Shown in pieces: positions 44,211 to 53,047 of a DNA stretch of 64,000 nt. Source of the stretch: Propionibacteriaceae bacterium (GTDB lineage Bacteria > Actinomycetota > Actinomycetes > Propionibacteriales > Propionibacteriaceae); NCBI GenBank assembly GCA_025965155.1, contig JAOPXN010000090.1, positions 32,137 through 96,136 of the forward strand, written 5' to 3'. The notes beneath the pieces were generated by a model. The model was not told the DNA's origin. It worked only from the letters and a program-made list of their open reading frames with translations, and ran no database searches. Numbering within the stretch: position 1 is the first letter of the stretch; each line of letters opens with the position of its first letter. The position numbers were made by a program, and so were the translations under genes.

Positions 44211-45257
44211 ATGAGCTACCAGAGCCGGCGGGCCATCCAACGAGGCCGAATCAGGTTCCCCGACCTCAGCCCGCGTGCGTACGAGCATCCGGCTGACCGC
44301 GGCGCGCTGGTGGCGCTCCGGGCGATTCCCGGGTTCGACGGAGTGCTCAAGACCATCTCCGGCGCGATCGGTGAGCGCAGCATCCGGTTGCTCTATCTCG
44401 CGACCTCGATCCGGGTGTCACCACGGCAGTATCCCGAGCTGCACCAGATGATCACCGAGTGTGCGACCACCCTTGACCTTCAACCGGTCCCCGAGCTCTA
44501 CGTGTACCGGGACCCGATGCCGAACGCGATGACGATCGGGCTGGACAAGCCCCTCATCGTGATCAGCACCGGGATGCTGGACCTGCTCGACGACGACGGC
44601 CTTCGGTTCATCCTCGGGCACGAGGTCGGCCATGTCCTCTCTGGTCACGCCGTCTACCGCACGATGCTGATCCAGCTGATCAACATCTCCGCCTCGGTGC
44701 AGTGGATGCCGATCGGTGCCTGGGGGATCCGGGCGATCATCCTCGGCCTGAACGAATGGTTCCGCAAGTCCGAACTGTCCTGCGACCGGGCCGGGTTGTT
44801 GTGCGGCCAGGATCCGCAGGCTGCGCTGCGTGCCCACGCCTCCTTGGCGGGCGCACAGGACCCGGACGAGATGGACGTGGCCGGCTTCCTCGACCAGGCT
44901 TCGGAGTACGAGTCCAGGGGTGACCTCCGGGACAGCCTGTTGAAGATCCTGCAGATCAGCTCGCAGACCCATCCGCTCGCCGCTCAACGGGCCGCCGAGC
45001 TGCAGAAGTGGGCCGCCGGCCCCCAGTACGCCGGCATCCTGTCCGGTGACTACCCGCGGCGGTCCCAGGACAAGGAAGCACCGATGAGCGAGGACGTGAA
45101 GGCGGCCGCGAGCTCGTACCAGCAGGGCTTCACCACCTCCTCCGACCCGCTGTTCAAGGTGGCGGGCAAGGTGGGCAGCCTGGTCGGCGGCGTCGGCGGG
45201 ATGGCGGCCGGCCGGATGAGGGACTGGTGGCAGTCGGGCACCGGCGGCGGCCGCTGA
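44211..45257 (+). CDS. M48-family zinc metalloprotease
   Basis: A 348-aa protein with the HEVGH zinc motif at residues 137-141 and a third ligand Glu188 in RKSELSCDRAG. A hydrophobic stretch surrounds the active site (about 145-180), suggesting membrane association like HtpX/Oma1 proteins, although no strong N-terminal anchor is present. The C-terminal 40 residues are Gly/Ser-rich. It is divergent from the ATP-grasp operon with only 49 bp between starts; a TAGATT -10-like element 10 bp before the ATG suggests a near-leaderless message. Confidence 0.85.
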   Translation: MSYQSRRAIQRGRIRFPDLSPRAYEHPADRGALVALRAIPGFDGVLKTISGAIGERSIRLLYLATSIRVSPRQYPELHQMITECATTLDLQPVPELYVYRDPMPNAMTIGLDKPLIVISTGMLDLLDDDGLRFILGHEVGHVLSGHAVYRTMLIQLINISASVQWMPIGAWGIRAIILGLNEWFRKSELSCDRAGLLCGQDPQAALRAHASLAGAQDPDEMDVAGFLDQASEYESRGDLRDSLLKILQISSQTHPLAAQRAAELQKWAAGPQYAGILSGDYPRRSQDKEAPMSEDVKAAASSYQQGFTTSSDPLFKVAGKVGSLVGGVGGMAAGRMRDWWQSGTGGGR

Positions 45258-45280
45258 CCCCCGCTCCGGCTGACCACCTG

Positions 45281-45311
45281 AGTGCACGGGGCGATAAGTG
45301 CACGGGGCGAT
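45281..45311 (+). repeat. Tandem repeat AGTGCACGGGGCGAT x2
   Basis: Two identical 15-bp units (45281-45295 and 45297-45311). Each contains CGGGGC, complementary to GCCCCG at 45408-45413, the 5' arm of the terminator downstream. Confidence 0.7.
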
Positions 45312-45366
45312 TGCGGACGGAGATTCGGTGCGTCACGCTTGTGATCGACGGGTGGGGTGTGTTTTC

Positions 45367-45423
45367 ATGGCTGTTATCGACGTGCATCGCTCGTTGATTC
45401 AGATGCTGCCCCGGACCCGGTAG
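45367..45423 (+). CDS. Candidate leader peptide (18 aa)
   Basis: An ATG-to-TAG ORF encodes MAVIDVHRSLIQMLPRTR. Its last codons overlap the 5' arm of a strong terminator (45409-45415), the arrangement of a transcription attenuator in which a translating ribosome would block terminator formation. The peptide has no run of a single amino acid, so the signal is not evident. No clear Shine-Dalgarno is present. It could be a chance ORF in the M48 3' region. Confidence 0.35.
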   Translation: MAVIDVHRSLIQMLPRTR

Positions 45424-45461
45424 TACAGACGACTGTACGCGGAGAGATCCGGGGTTTTTTT
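45409..45461 (+). terminator. Rho-independent terminator with T7 tract
   Basis: CCCCGGA (45409-45415) pairs with TCCGGGG (45448-45454), immediately followed by seven T. An inner hairpin GTACAG-ACGA-CTGTAC (45423-45438) sits in the loop. It is the only terminator with a real U-run in the window. It may end M48 transcription or attenuate the downstream gene. Confidence 0.85.
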
Positions 45462-45640
45462 CGTTTGGACCGCAACAGCCCCGGTCTCATCGCCTAGATC
45501 ACCTTTTCGGCCACCACACGCCCCTCAACCGATGCCGACTGAGGACGTGGCCGGGGAGGGCAAGGCACCGGAGTCTGGCTCAGGTTCAGCAGCGCAGCCT
45601 GGGTCGGGCGACGGCCCTTGCCGGCAGTTAAGGTCGGGGG

Positions 45641-46450
45641 GTGACCTCAGAACTTCGACAGCTCCAGATCGGCGGCCACGGCGACCAGGCGGACCCCATC
45701 GCGGAGGCCGTGGAACGCAGGGCGACCCTGGCGCAGTTCTTCCTTGGCGACCCGCAGGGCTGGAAGGGTCCGACCATCCAGTACGCCGGCGGAGCAGCGG
45801 CCCTGAAAGCGGCGGCCGAAGCGGCGGGTATCGCGCTGTACGTGCATGCGCCGTACGTGCTGAACGTCGCCACCAGCAACAACCGGATCCGGATCCCGAG
45901 CCGAAAGCTGCTGCAGCAGACAGTCACCGCGGCCGCCGAGATCGGAGCCCGCGGGGTCATCGTGCACGGCGGCCACGTGCTCAAGAACGACGACCCTGCG
46001 ACCGGGTTCGACAACTGGCACAAGTGCATCGATCGGCTCGAGCTGCCGATTCCCCTGCTGATCGAAAACACGGCCGGCGGAGACAATGCGATGGCCCGGC
46101 GGCTGGAGCGGATCGACCGGCTGTGGGACGCCATCTCCCCTGCTGCGGGGGCCGACCGGGTCGGGTTCTGCCTGGACACCTGTCATGCACATGCCGGTGG
46201 TGAGGAGCTGCTCGGTCTGGTTGACCGGGTCCTCGCCATCACCGGTCGGATCGACCTGATCCACGCCAACGACTCCCGCGACAGCTTCGACTCCGGCGCC
46301 GACCGGCACGCCAACTTCGGCCAGGGGAACCTGGACGAGGATGCGCTGGTCGAGGTGGTGCGCAGCGCCGACGTCCCGGTCGTAGTGGAGACTCCCGGTG
46401 GCGCCGACGGCCAGGGCGAGGACATCGCCTGGCTGCGGGACCGGATCTGA
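45641..46450 (+). CDS. nfo: Endonuclease IV (AP endonuclease, Nfo family)
   Basis: A 269-aa TIM-barrel protein with the EndoIV metal-site motifs in order: YVHAPYVLN, VIVHGGH, LLIENTAGG, FCLDTCHAHAGG and IHANDSRDSFDSGADRHANFGQG. It cleaves DNA 5' of abasic sites using three zinc ions. The GTG at 45641 follows AAGGTCGGGGG. It is 180 bp past a strong terminator, which may attenuate it. Its stop is 28 bp from the convergent ferredoxin gene. Confidence 0.9.
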   Translation: MTSELRQLQIGGHGDQADPIAEAVERRATLAQFFLGDPQGWKGPTIQYAGGAAALKAAAEAAGIALYVHAPYVLNVATSNNRIRIPSRKLLQQTVTAAAEIGARGVIVHGGHVLKNDDPATGFDNWHKCIDRLELPIPLLIENTAGGDNAMARRLERIDRLWDAISPAAGADRVGFCLDTCHAHAGGEELLGLVDRVLAITGRIDLIHANDSRDSFDSGADRHANFGQGNLDEDALVEVVRSADVPVVVETPGGADGQGEDIAWLRDRI

Positions 46451-46478
46451 GCAACCGGGTCTGAGCGGGCCGATCTCG

Positions 46479-46694
46479 CTAGACGGCTCGGGTCAGCAGC
46501 ACCGCGCGCGCGGGGCACTCCTTGGCCGCTCGACGCGCCATCGCCACCAGCTCATCCGGTACCGGCGTCGCATCCACGATCGGATATCCCCATTCGTCCA
46601 GCTCGATCCGCTCCGGGAGCCAGGCCGCGCAGAGACCGTGGCCGGTGCAGGCGACCGGGTCCACTCGGACCGACGACGCTCGACCGGCGGTCAC
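46479..46694 (-). CDS. 3Fe-4S ferredoxin
   Basis: A 71-aa protein with VDPVACTGHGLC and ECPARA, giving three cluster Cys plus the CxGHGxC signature of the single-cluster [3Fe-4S] ferredoxins that usually serve P450s in actinobacteria. Here it is the last gene of an electron-transfer operon; its GTG overlaps the stop of the NuoF-like gene by 4 nt (GTGA), so it probably carries electrons to or from that flavoprotein. Confidence 0.9.
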   Translation of the reverse strand: MTAGRASSVRVDPVACTGHGLCAAWLPERIELDEWGYPIVDATPVPDELVAMARRAAKECPARAVLLTRAV

Positions 46695-47860
46695 CAGGCA
46701 CCAGCCAGGAAGGGGGCGGCTGCGGCCGCGACGCTGGGCCGGACGCACTGACCCGACAGATGGAAGTCGATGTGTCGCGCGAAGACAGACAAGGCGCTGG
46801 CCGCCTGGCGCACCGCACCGTCTGGATGCCGGCAGGCCCCCCGGCCGCTGATCACCGGTAGCCGGCGGGCGAGCCGCTGCCGTGCGGCCGCCGCCTTGGC
46901 AGGATCCAGCAGCTGCACCCAGTCGGTCGCCACGGCCGGCAGCCCGAACATGCAGGGCCCACACTGGCCGGCCGACTCGGCAGCGAGGTAACGGAGGATG
47001 ACTCCGACGACGGCGACGGGGCATTCGTCGGCGATCAGATAAACCAGACCCGCTCCGAGAGGTACTCCGGACTGCGCGAGACTGGCGATCGTGTGCTGAC
47101 GCGCCGTCGACCACGGCAGCCAGGTCCCGCCGTAACCGCCGAGCAGCACAGCCTGCGGTTCACCGAACCCGGGCCGAGCCAGCTCGGCCAGCTGGAACCG
47201 GTCGTCCACCTCCAGCACGCCCGGCCGCCGGACCGCCCCGGACGCGGTGATCAATCGGGTGAGCTGGGCCCGGGGCGGTCCGGCGCTCCAGATGACAGCA
47301 ACCTGGGCACAGGTCTCGGCATTCAACACCAGCACCGGGCTGCCACCGACACCACCGTGGGTCAGCGGGACGGACCGAAACCTCGGCCGGGCCTCGCCGT
47401 CCATCGCCCGGGACGCCAGTGACGACTCCTCGCTGGAGACGTACCGGGCAGGCACAGCCATCACGCGGGACGGCGGCAGCAGCTGCCCCTCACGTCCGAG
47501 CAGCGCCCGCAACGCCGCCTCGGTGGGAGTGTCGGCGTGCACGGCGAACACCACCTCGCGGGCCTGGGTCGCTGCGGCGACCAGCGCAACACCGTCGATC
47601 AGCAGTCCCGGGGAACGGCTCACCAGGACTGCGTCCTTGCTGACCAGTGGCTCACCGTCGCAGACGTTCACGATCAACATCGGGCGGGACCCGAGGCTGG
47701 ATCTGATCTTGGTAGCGGTCGGGAAGCCGGCGCCACCACGGCCGCGGAGATCGGCGTTCTCCAGCGCCTGCAGCAAGCGTGCTCCCCGATGGTCGCGGTC
47801 GGGCTGCTGGTGGAGGTCGGACCAGTTCAGCCGCGCAGGCTGATTCGTCAACAACGCCAT
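46691..47860 (-). CDS. NuoF-like NADH-binding flavoprotein (FMN, 4Fe-4S)
   Basis: The protein has 389 aa. The FMN/NADH region reads RGRGGAGFPTATK and NVCDGEPLVSKDAVL as in NuoF/HoxF subunits. The C-terminal iron-sulfur domain has ESAGQCGPC and a later GACRHPDG Cys. It is shorter than NuoF of complex I (about 430 aa), and no other complex I genes are nearby, so it is a stand-alone diaphorase. The ATG at 47860 lies 2 bp after the stop of the membrane-protein gene. Confidence 0.82.
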   Translation of the reverse strand: MALLTNQPARLNWSDLHQQPDRDHRGARLLQALENADLRGRGGAGFPTATKIRSSLGSRPMLIVNVCDGEPLVSKDAVLVSRSPGLLIDGVALVAAATQAREVVFAVHADTPTEAALRALLGREGQLLPPSRVMAVPARYVSSEESSLASRAMDGEARPRFRSVPLTHGGVGGSPVLVLNAETCAQVAVIWSAGPPRAQLTRLITASGAVRRPGVLEVDDRFQLAELARPGFGEPQAVLLGGYGGTWLPWSTARQHTIASLAQSGVPLGAGLVYLIADECPVAVVGVILRYLAAESAGQCGPCMFGLPAVATDWVQLLDPAKAAAARQRLARRLPVISGRGACRHPDGAVRQAASALSVFARHIDFHLSGQCVRPSVAAAAAPFLAGAW

Positions 47861-47862
47861 AG

Positions 47863-48426
47863 TCATCTCCATCCCTGTAGGCCGGCCAGCTTGCGTTGTC
47901 TGCGGTCCAGGTCCACAGCACACAGGCGCCAGACGCCCGCGGACAGCACCGCTACGCCGCAGCTGGCGGCCAGCCCGAGCACCAGCGGCTGGTCAGCGGT
48001 GGACGCACCGATCCCATGCAGCACGGCGATCGGCCAGAGGGCGTACGCGGTCCAGTGCACCAGCTTCCAGGCTCGGTGCGAGATCCGCTGCCGCAGGATC
48101 GAGGTCACCGTGACGGCGATCAGCAGGTCCAGCGACAAGGTGCCGAGCCCCACCCAGAACCGGTCGTAGCTGGAGGAGAACGGAACCAGCGCCGACAGCC
48201 AGCCGATGTCCACGTACGTCTCGATCACCGAGGTCAGCACATGGGCGGCGACAAAGACGACCATCACCAAGGACAGGGTGCGGTGCAGCGCAGCGCGGAC
48301 GAACCTGCCCTCGGCCAGCGGTGCCGAACGACCCGACGTCACCATCCCGAGCACCAGGCTGGTCGTCAGCAGAGCGAGTGACACCAAGGCGCTGGCGCGG
48401 GTCAGATACCACAACGCCGCGTTCAT
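47863..48426 (-). CDS. Ferric-reductase-like transmembrane haem protein
   Basis: A 187-aa protein with about five membrane helices and paired His in HRTLSLVMVVFVAAH and HRAWKLVHWTAYALWPIAVLH, the pattern for two b-type haems in the ferric-reductase/YedZ-like domain. It would move electrons across the membrane from the cytosolic flavoprotein. It overlaps the apbE stop by 4 nt (ATGA) and is followed by the NuoF-like gene. Confidence 0.85.
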   Translation of the reverse strand: MNAALWYLTRASALVSLALLTTSLVLGMVTSGRSAPLAEGRFVRAALHRTLSLVMVVFVAAHVLTSVIETYVDIGWLSALVPFSSSYDRFWVGLGTLSLDLLIAVTVTSILRQRISHRAWKLVHWTAYALWPIAVLHGIGASTADQPLVLGLAASCGVAVLSAGVWRLCAVDLDRRQRKLAGLQGWR

Positions 48427-49352
48427 GCCGACCGACGTTTCAGGTGTGTCTCGTCGTCGGGCCAGCTGCCGACGAAGACGGGTATGCCGCTGGCGCTCAT
48501 CAGCCGCGCCGGCAGGCCTCGACGAGCCAGCCACTGAGGCGCCTCGGGGCCGAGCACCACCGCCGCGGCCGAGGCGGCGTTGGCCAGCTCGCAGCTGGCC
48601 GCGGTGACCGTGGCCGCCTGCCACCTATCGGTAGCGCTGTCGCCGGTGCGCGGGTCGATGATGTGGTGCACCCGCCGTTCGCCGGAGCGCCAGGCGCGGC
48701 GCCGAGTGGACGACGTCGCCATCCCACCCCACCGCAGCGTGACCACCGGCTGCTCGTTAGCCGGAGTGGTCCCGTCGTCGATAGCGATCCGCCACCCCGC
48801 AACCGGCGCCCGGCCTGCGATGGCGAGGTCTCCGCCCAGGTTGACCAGCACTCCGGCGTTGAGCTGGCGGGCGCAGGCACGCGCGATCCAGTCCGCCGCC
48901 CACGCCTTGGCGCTGGCCCCGACGTCGACGGTGATGTGGTGCGGGATCAGGACCTGACGGCCGTCGCGGTCCAGCAGGATCCGGTGCGCGCCCGGCACCA
49001 CCTGGCGCCGGGCCGGCGGCTGGGCCGGGCCGCGCGCCCGTACCGCTTCGAAGTCTGTGTCGTAGCCGAGCGCGATCACGGCCTGGCCGACAGTCGGGTC
49101 GACGAGCCCGTCGGTCAGCCGGGCCGTCCGCAGCGCGGCTGCCAACACCTCGGCCAGCAGCGGACTGATCGGCTGCCAGGACCCATGCGGCAGACTGCTC
49201 AGCTCGGAGTCGGTCCGGAACCGGGAGACAGCCTGGTCGAGCGCCTGCACCCGGTCTCCGGCGATGGCCAGCACCTGGTCGACGGTGGCCTCGGATTCGG
49301 CCAGCACCTCGCACCGGGTGCCGATCGCCTCGAAGGTGCGCGCACTGACCAT
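48423..49352 (-). CDS. apbE: ApbE, FAD:protein FMN transferase
   Basis: A 309-aa protein with the ApbE core: FEAIGTRCEV at the start, LDQAVSRFRTDSELSSL, a DVGASAKAWAADWIA substrate loop, GVLVNLGGDLAIAG, and the C-terminal HHIIDPRTGDSATD with metal-binding residues. It attaches FMN through a phosphodiester bond to Thr or Ser in a target motif. No FMN-binding-domain target is encoded in the window. Its ATG overlaps the stop of the small upstream protein by one base (TGATG). Confidence 0.92.
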   Translation of the reverse strand: MVSARTFEAIGTRCEVLAESEATVDQVLAIAGDRVQALDQAVSRFRTDSELSSLPHGSWQPISPLLAEVLAAALRTARLTDGLVDPTVGQAVIALGYDTDFEAVRARGPAQPPARRQVVPGAHRILLDRDGRQVLIPHHITVDVGASAKAWAADWIARACARQLNAGVLVNLGGDLAIAGRAPVAGWRIAIDDGTTPANEQPVVTLRWGGMATSSTRRRAWRSGERRVHHIIDPRTGDSATDRWQAATVTAASCELANAASAAAVVLGPEAPQWLARRGLPARLMSASGIPVFVGSWPDDETHLKRRSA

Positions 49353-49657
49353 CACGAGCCGCCGGACCTGGTGTTCGAGCCGGCGGACCCCGAGCCCGAG
49401 CCGGGGGTGTTGGTCTGCCCCCACTGGTTCTCCGGCGACTGGCTCTGGGAGGTCTGGCTGCCGCCGTCCGACGAAGCCGCAGTCGCCGAGGTCGTGCTGT
49501 TCTGAGCCGCCGAGGACGTGGTCACTGCCATCATTCCGGTCAGGCCCGCGGTGACCGCGGCGGCCGACACCGCTACGCCCACGGTCACCCGGCGGATCCT
49601 CGACATCCCGGCTGCGCGGGCCGCGACCGCGTTCTGCCTGTGCTGTGTGTCATCCAT
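49352..49657 (-). CDS. Small secreted or anchored Ser/Gly-rich protein (101 aa)
   Basis: It has one hydrophobic segment (about residues 26-50, beginning RRVTVGVAVSAAAVTAG) and then a low-complexity Ser/Thr/Gly/Gln/Asn tail. Only SGSGSAGSNTRSGGS-like sequence is visible at the C-terminus, with no recognised flavinylation motif. It opens the apbE operon and is coupled to apbE (TGATG), so it probably serves the same electron-transfer route outside the membrane. A 103-bp divergent gap separates it from pta. Confidence 0.65.
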   Translation of the reverse strand: MDDTQHRQNAVAARAAGMSRIRRVTVGVAVSAAAVTAGLTGMMAVTTSSAAQNSTTSATAASSDGGSQTSQSQSPENQWGQTNTPGSGSGSAGSNTRSGGS

Positions 49658-49760
49658 GCAGCCAGCGTGTCGGCCGACCCTGTGCCTTCGCTGTGCGTGG
49701 CCTGGTTCGACCGTGTGGGTTCTTGGGTGCGACGGCAGACGGCAACGCTAGTCTCCAGGA

Positions 49761-51830
49761 ATGACTCGTAGCGTCTATGTCGCGTCGGTCGAGGGGCAGA
49801 CGGGGAAGTCGGCCGTGGCTCTAGGTCTCCTCGATGCCTTGACCCGCGAGGTGGGGTCGGTTGGCGTCTTCCGACCGGTGGTGGATTTGTCGCACGGAAC
49901 CGACCTGATGGTCGACCTGATGGTGAGCCAGCCCGGTATCAACCAGACCTACGAGGAGGCGCTCGGGGTCACCTATGAGGCCGCCCGCGAGGACCCAGAC
50001 GAGGCGATGCACGTCATCGTGCAACGGTTCGGTGAGCTGAGTGAACGCTTCAAGGTGGTGGTCGTCCTCGGCTCCGACTACACCGACGTCAGCACTGGCA
50101 CCGAGCTCACCCTGAACGCCCGAATCGCGGCGAACCTGGGATCGCCTGTGGTGCTGGTGGTGCACGGTCGAGAACGCAACCCGGAGCAGGTTCGGGCCGC
50201 GGCGGAGGGGGCGCTGGCCGAGCTCCGGGCGAACCACGCCCGGACGGTCGCGGTGGTCGCCAACCGAGTGGACGCGGACATGACCGACGAGGTCCGGCAG
50301 GCGTTGGCCGGGATCGACGGTGTGGTGGTGGCAGCCGTACCGGAGAGCCCGATCCTGTCTGCCCCGACCGTGCGTTCGTTGGCGGAAGCGGTCGACGCCG
50401 AGCTGGTGCAGGGCACTGACAGCTGGCTGGACCGGGAGTCGCTGGGGCTGGTGGTGGCAGCCATGAGCCTGCCCAACGTGCTGAGCCGGCTGACGCCCGA
50501 CGCCACGGTGATCGCGCCGAGTGACCGGACCGACCTGATCCCCGGACTGGTGCTGGCGCACCAGTCCGGCACCTTCCCGTCCCTGGCCGGCATCGTGCTG
50601 ACCGGTGGCTACCCGATCCCCGACTCGATCCGCCGGCTGTCCGAAGGCGTCGAGCAGGACCTACCGGTTGTGACCACCACGCTGGGCACCTTCGCGACCG
50701 CGGAGCGACTGTCCCGAGTGCGCGGCCCGATGACCAAGCGGTCGCTGAACAAGATCGAGACCGCCCGCAGGGTCTTCGCCGAACAGGTCGACCAGGATGC
50801 GCTGCTCGCCGCCATCGACGTGTCGGCCTCGGAGGTCCGCACCCCGCTGATGTTTGAGTACCAGCTGATGGAACGGGCCCGGGCCGATCGCAAGCACATC
50901 GTGCTGCCGGAGGGCCAGGAGGACCGGATCCTGGCGGCGGCGGCGATCCTGCTCCGCCGCGGCGTCGCCGATCTGACCCTGCTGGGTGAGGAGAACAAGG
51001 TACGGGCCCGCGGCTCCGCCCTCGGCCTCGACCTGGACGCCGCTGCGGTGGTCTCCCCCACCGACCCCGAGCTGGTCGAGCGGTTCGCCGTCGAGTACGC
51101 AGCAGTCCGGGCCCACAAGGGCATGACCGTGGAGAAGGCTCGTACGGTGGTCACCGACATCTCCTACTTCGGCACGATGATGGTGCACCTGGGGCTGGCC
51201 GACGGGATGGTGTCGGGAGCGGTCAACACGACCGCGCACACCATCCGGCCGGCGCTGGAGTTCGTCAAGACCCGCGAGGGGGTGAACACCGTGTCCAGCG
51301 TCTTCTTGATGTGCCTGGCAGACCGGGTCCTGGTCTACGGCGACTGTGCGGTCATCCCGGAGCCGACCACCGAGCAGCTAGCCGACATCGCGATCTCGTC
51401 GGCCGACACGGCGCGCCAGTTCAACATCGAGCCCCGGGTCGCCATGCTCTCCTACTCCACCGGCAGCTCCGGCTCCGGTGCCGATGTGGAGAAGGTGCGG
51501 TCGGCGACCGCGCTGGTCGCCCAACGACAACCGGATCTGATGTTGGAGGGACCGATCCAGTACGACGCCGCGGTGGACCCCGAAGTGGCCCGGACCAAGC
51601 TGCCGGGGTCGGCGGTAGCCGGACGGGCCACCGTGTTCATCTTTCCGGACCTCAATACCGGCAACAACACCTACAAGGCTGTCCAGCGCAGCGCGCACGC
51701 CGTGGCCATCGGGCCGGTGCTCCAGGGCTTGCGCAGACCGGTGAACGACCTGTCCCGCGGTGCCCTGGTGGACGACATCGTCAACACGGTCGCGATCACC
51801 GCCGTCCAGGCCCAGGCGGTCCAGGCATGA
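49761..51830 (+). CDS. pta: Phosphate acetyltransferase (DRTGG-containing form)
   Basis: A 689-aa protein in three parts: an N-terminal P-loop-like BioD/CobQ-type domain (SVEGQTGKSAVALGLLDAL), a middle DRTGG region, and a C-terminal Pta catalytic domain (from about residue 370, MERARADRKHIVLPEG to SGSGADVEKVRSATALV and AGRATVFIFPDLNTGNNTYKAVQRS). It interconverts acetyl-CoA and acetyl phosphate. The stop overlaps the ackA ATG by 4 nt. Confidence 0.96.
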   Translation: MTRSVYVASVEGQTGKSAVALGLLDALTREVGSVGVFRPVVDLSHGTDLMVDLMVSQPGINQTYEEALGVTYEAAREDPDEAMHVIVQRFGELSERFKVVVVLGSDYTDVSTGTELTLNARIAANLGSPVVLVVHGRERNPEQVRAAAEGALAELRANHARTVAVVANRVDADMTDEVRQALAGIDGVVVAAVPESPILSAPTVRSLAEAVDAELVQGTDSWLDRESLGLVVAAMSLPNVLSRLTPDATVIAPSDRTDLIPGLVLAHQSGTFPSLAGIVLTGGYPIPDSIRRLSEGVEQDLPVVTTTLGTFATAERLSRVRGPMTKRSLNKIETARRVFAEQVDQDALLAAIDVSASEVRTPLMFEYQLMERARADRKHIVLPEGQEDRILAAAAILLRRGVADLTLLGEENKVRARGSALGLDLDAAAVVSPTDPELVERFAVEYAAVRAHKGMTVEKARTVVTDISYFGTMMVHLGLADGMVSGAVNTTAHTIRPALEFVKTREGVNTVSSVFLMCLADRVLVYGDCAVIPEPTTEQLADIAISSADTARQFNIEPRVAMLSYSTGSSGSGADVEKVRSATALVAQRQPDLMLEGPIQYDAAVDPEVARTKLPGSAVAGRATVFIFPDLNTGNNTYKAVQRSAHAVAIGPVLQGLRRPVNDLSRGALVDDIVNTVAITAVQAQAVQA

Positions 51831-53032
51831 CAGTCGGCAGCGCGCTCACCGGACCCGTGCTGGTGCTGAACTCGGGCTCCTCCTCGCTCAAATATCAGCT
51901 GCTGATCCCGGCCACCGCGCACGTACTGGCGTCGGGCAGCGTGGAGAGGATCGGCGAGCCGATGGGGCTTGTCTCGCACCGGACACCCGAGGGTCGCTAC
52001 GACTCCGAGCAGCCGGTGCCCGACCACGGTGACGCGCTGACCGTGCTGCGTCAGCAGTTCAGCAGCCACGGCCCCGACCTGGCGACGGCGAACATCGCCG
52101 CCGTCGGGCATCGGGTCGTGCACGGTGGCGCCACGTTCTTGGACCCGGTCCTGATCGACGACCTGGTGACCGCCCAGATCGAGGACCTCAGCCCGCTGGC
52201 ACCGCTGCACAACCCGGCCGCGGTGGCGGGTATGCATGCGGCCCGCGGCAGGTTCCCCGACGTCGCCCACGTCGCCGTCTTCGACACGGCCTTCTTCGCC
52301 ACGCTGCCGCCGGCCGCGTACACGTACGCGATCCCGCGGGCACTGGCCGAGAAGCACCGGATCCGCCGCTACGGCTTCCACGGGACCTCCCACGCCTACG
52401 TCTCCCGCGAGGCTGCCGCGTTCCTGCACCGGGACTACGCCGACCTCAACCAGGTGGTGCTGCATCTGGGCAACGGCTGCTCCGCGTCGGCGATCCGCGG
52501 CGGCATCGCCGTGGAGACCTCGATGGGCCTCACGCCGCTGCAGGGCTTGGTGATGGGGACCCGCTCCGGTGACGTGGACCCGGGCCTGCACCGCTTCCTG
52601 GCGGGGTTGGGGATGTCGATCGAGGAGATCGATGACCTGCTGAACAAGGAGTCCGGCCTCAAAGGCCTCGCTGGCGTGAATGACTTCCGGGAGCTGGAAA
52701 GACTGCGGCACTCCGGCGATGAGGCGGCCCGGCTGGCCTTCGACGTGTACGTACACCGGATCAAGCACTACCTGGGCGCCTACCTGGGGTTGCTCGGCCG
52801 GTTGGACGTGCTGGTCTTCACCGCCGGCGTCGGGGAGCACAACCCGGCCTTGCGCGCCGCGGTGCTGGAGGGGCTGTCCAGGCTGGGGCTGGAGATCGCC
52901 CCAGCCTTGAACGAGGGGGCATCAACGACGACGCGGGTGATCTCGACGCCGTCGTCCTCGACCGCGGTTCTGGTGGTGCCGACCAACGAGGAGCTCGCCA
53001 TCGCCCGCCAGACGATGGAGCTGATCAGCTGA
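51827..53032 (+). CDS. ackA: Acetate kinase
   Basis: A 401-aa ASKHA kinase with VLVLNSGSSSLKYQL, GHRVVHGG, RRYGFHGTSHAYVS (catalytic His/Arg region), VLHLGNGCSASAI and TAGVGEHNPALR. With Pta it forms the acetate overflow/assimilation pathway. The ATG at 51827 overlaps the pta stop (ATGA), so the pair is coupled. It runs on toward a zinc-ribbon gene after 15 bp. Confidence 0.97.
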   Translation: MTVGSALTGPVLVLNSGSSSLKYQLLIPATAHVLASGSVERIGEPMGLVSHRTPEGRYDSEQPVPDHGDALTVLRQQFSSHGPDLATANIAAVGHRVVHGGATFLDPVLIDDLVTAQIEDLSPLAPLHNPAAVAGMHAARGRFPDVAHVAVFDTAFFATLPPAAYTYAIPRALAEKHRIRRYGFHGTSHAYVSREAAAFLHRDYADLNQVVLHLGNGCSASAIRGGIAVETSMGLTPLQGLVMGTRSGDVDPGLHRFLAGLGMSIEEIDDLLNKESGLKGLAGVNDFRELERLRHSGDEAARLAFDVYVHRIKHYLGAYLGLLGRLDVLVFTAGVGEHNPALRAAVLEGLSRLGLEIAPALNEGASTTTRVISTPSSSTAVLVVPTNEELAIARQTMELIS

Positions 53033-53047
53033 GCGTAGGGTCAGACC

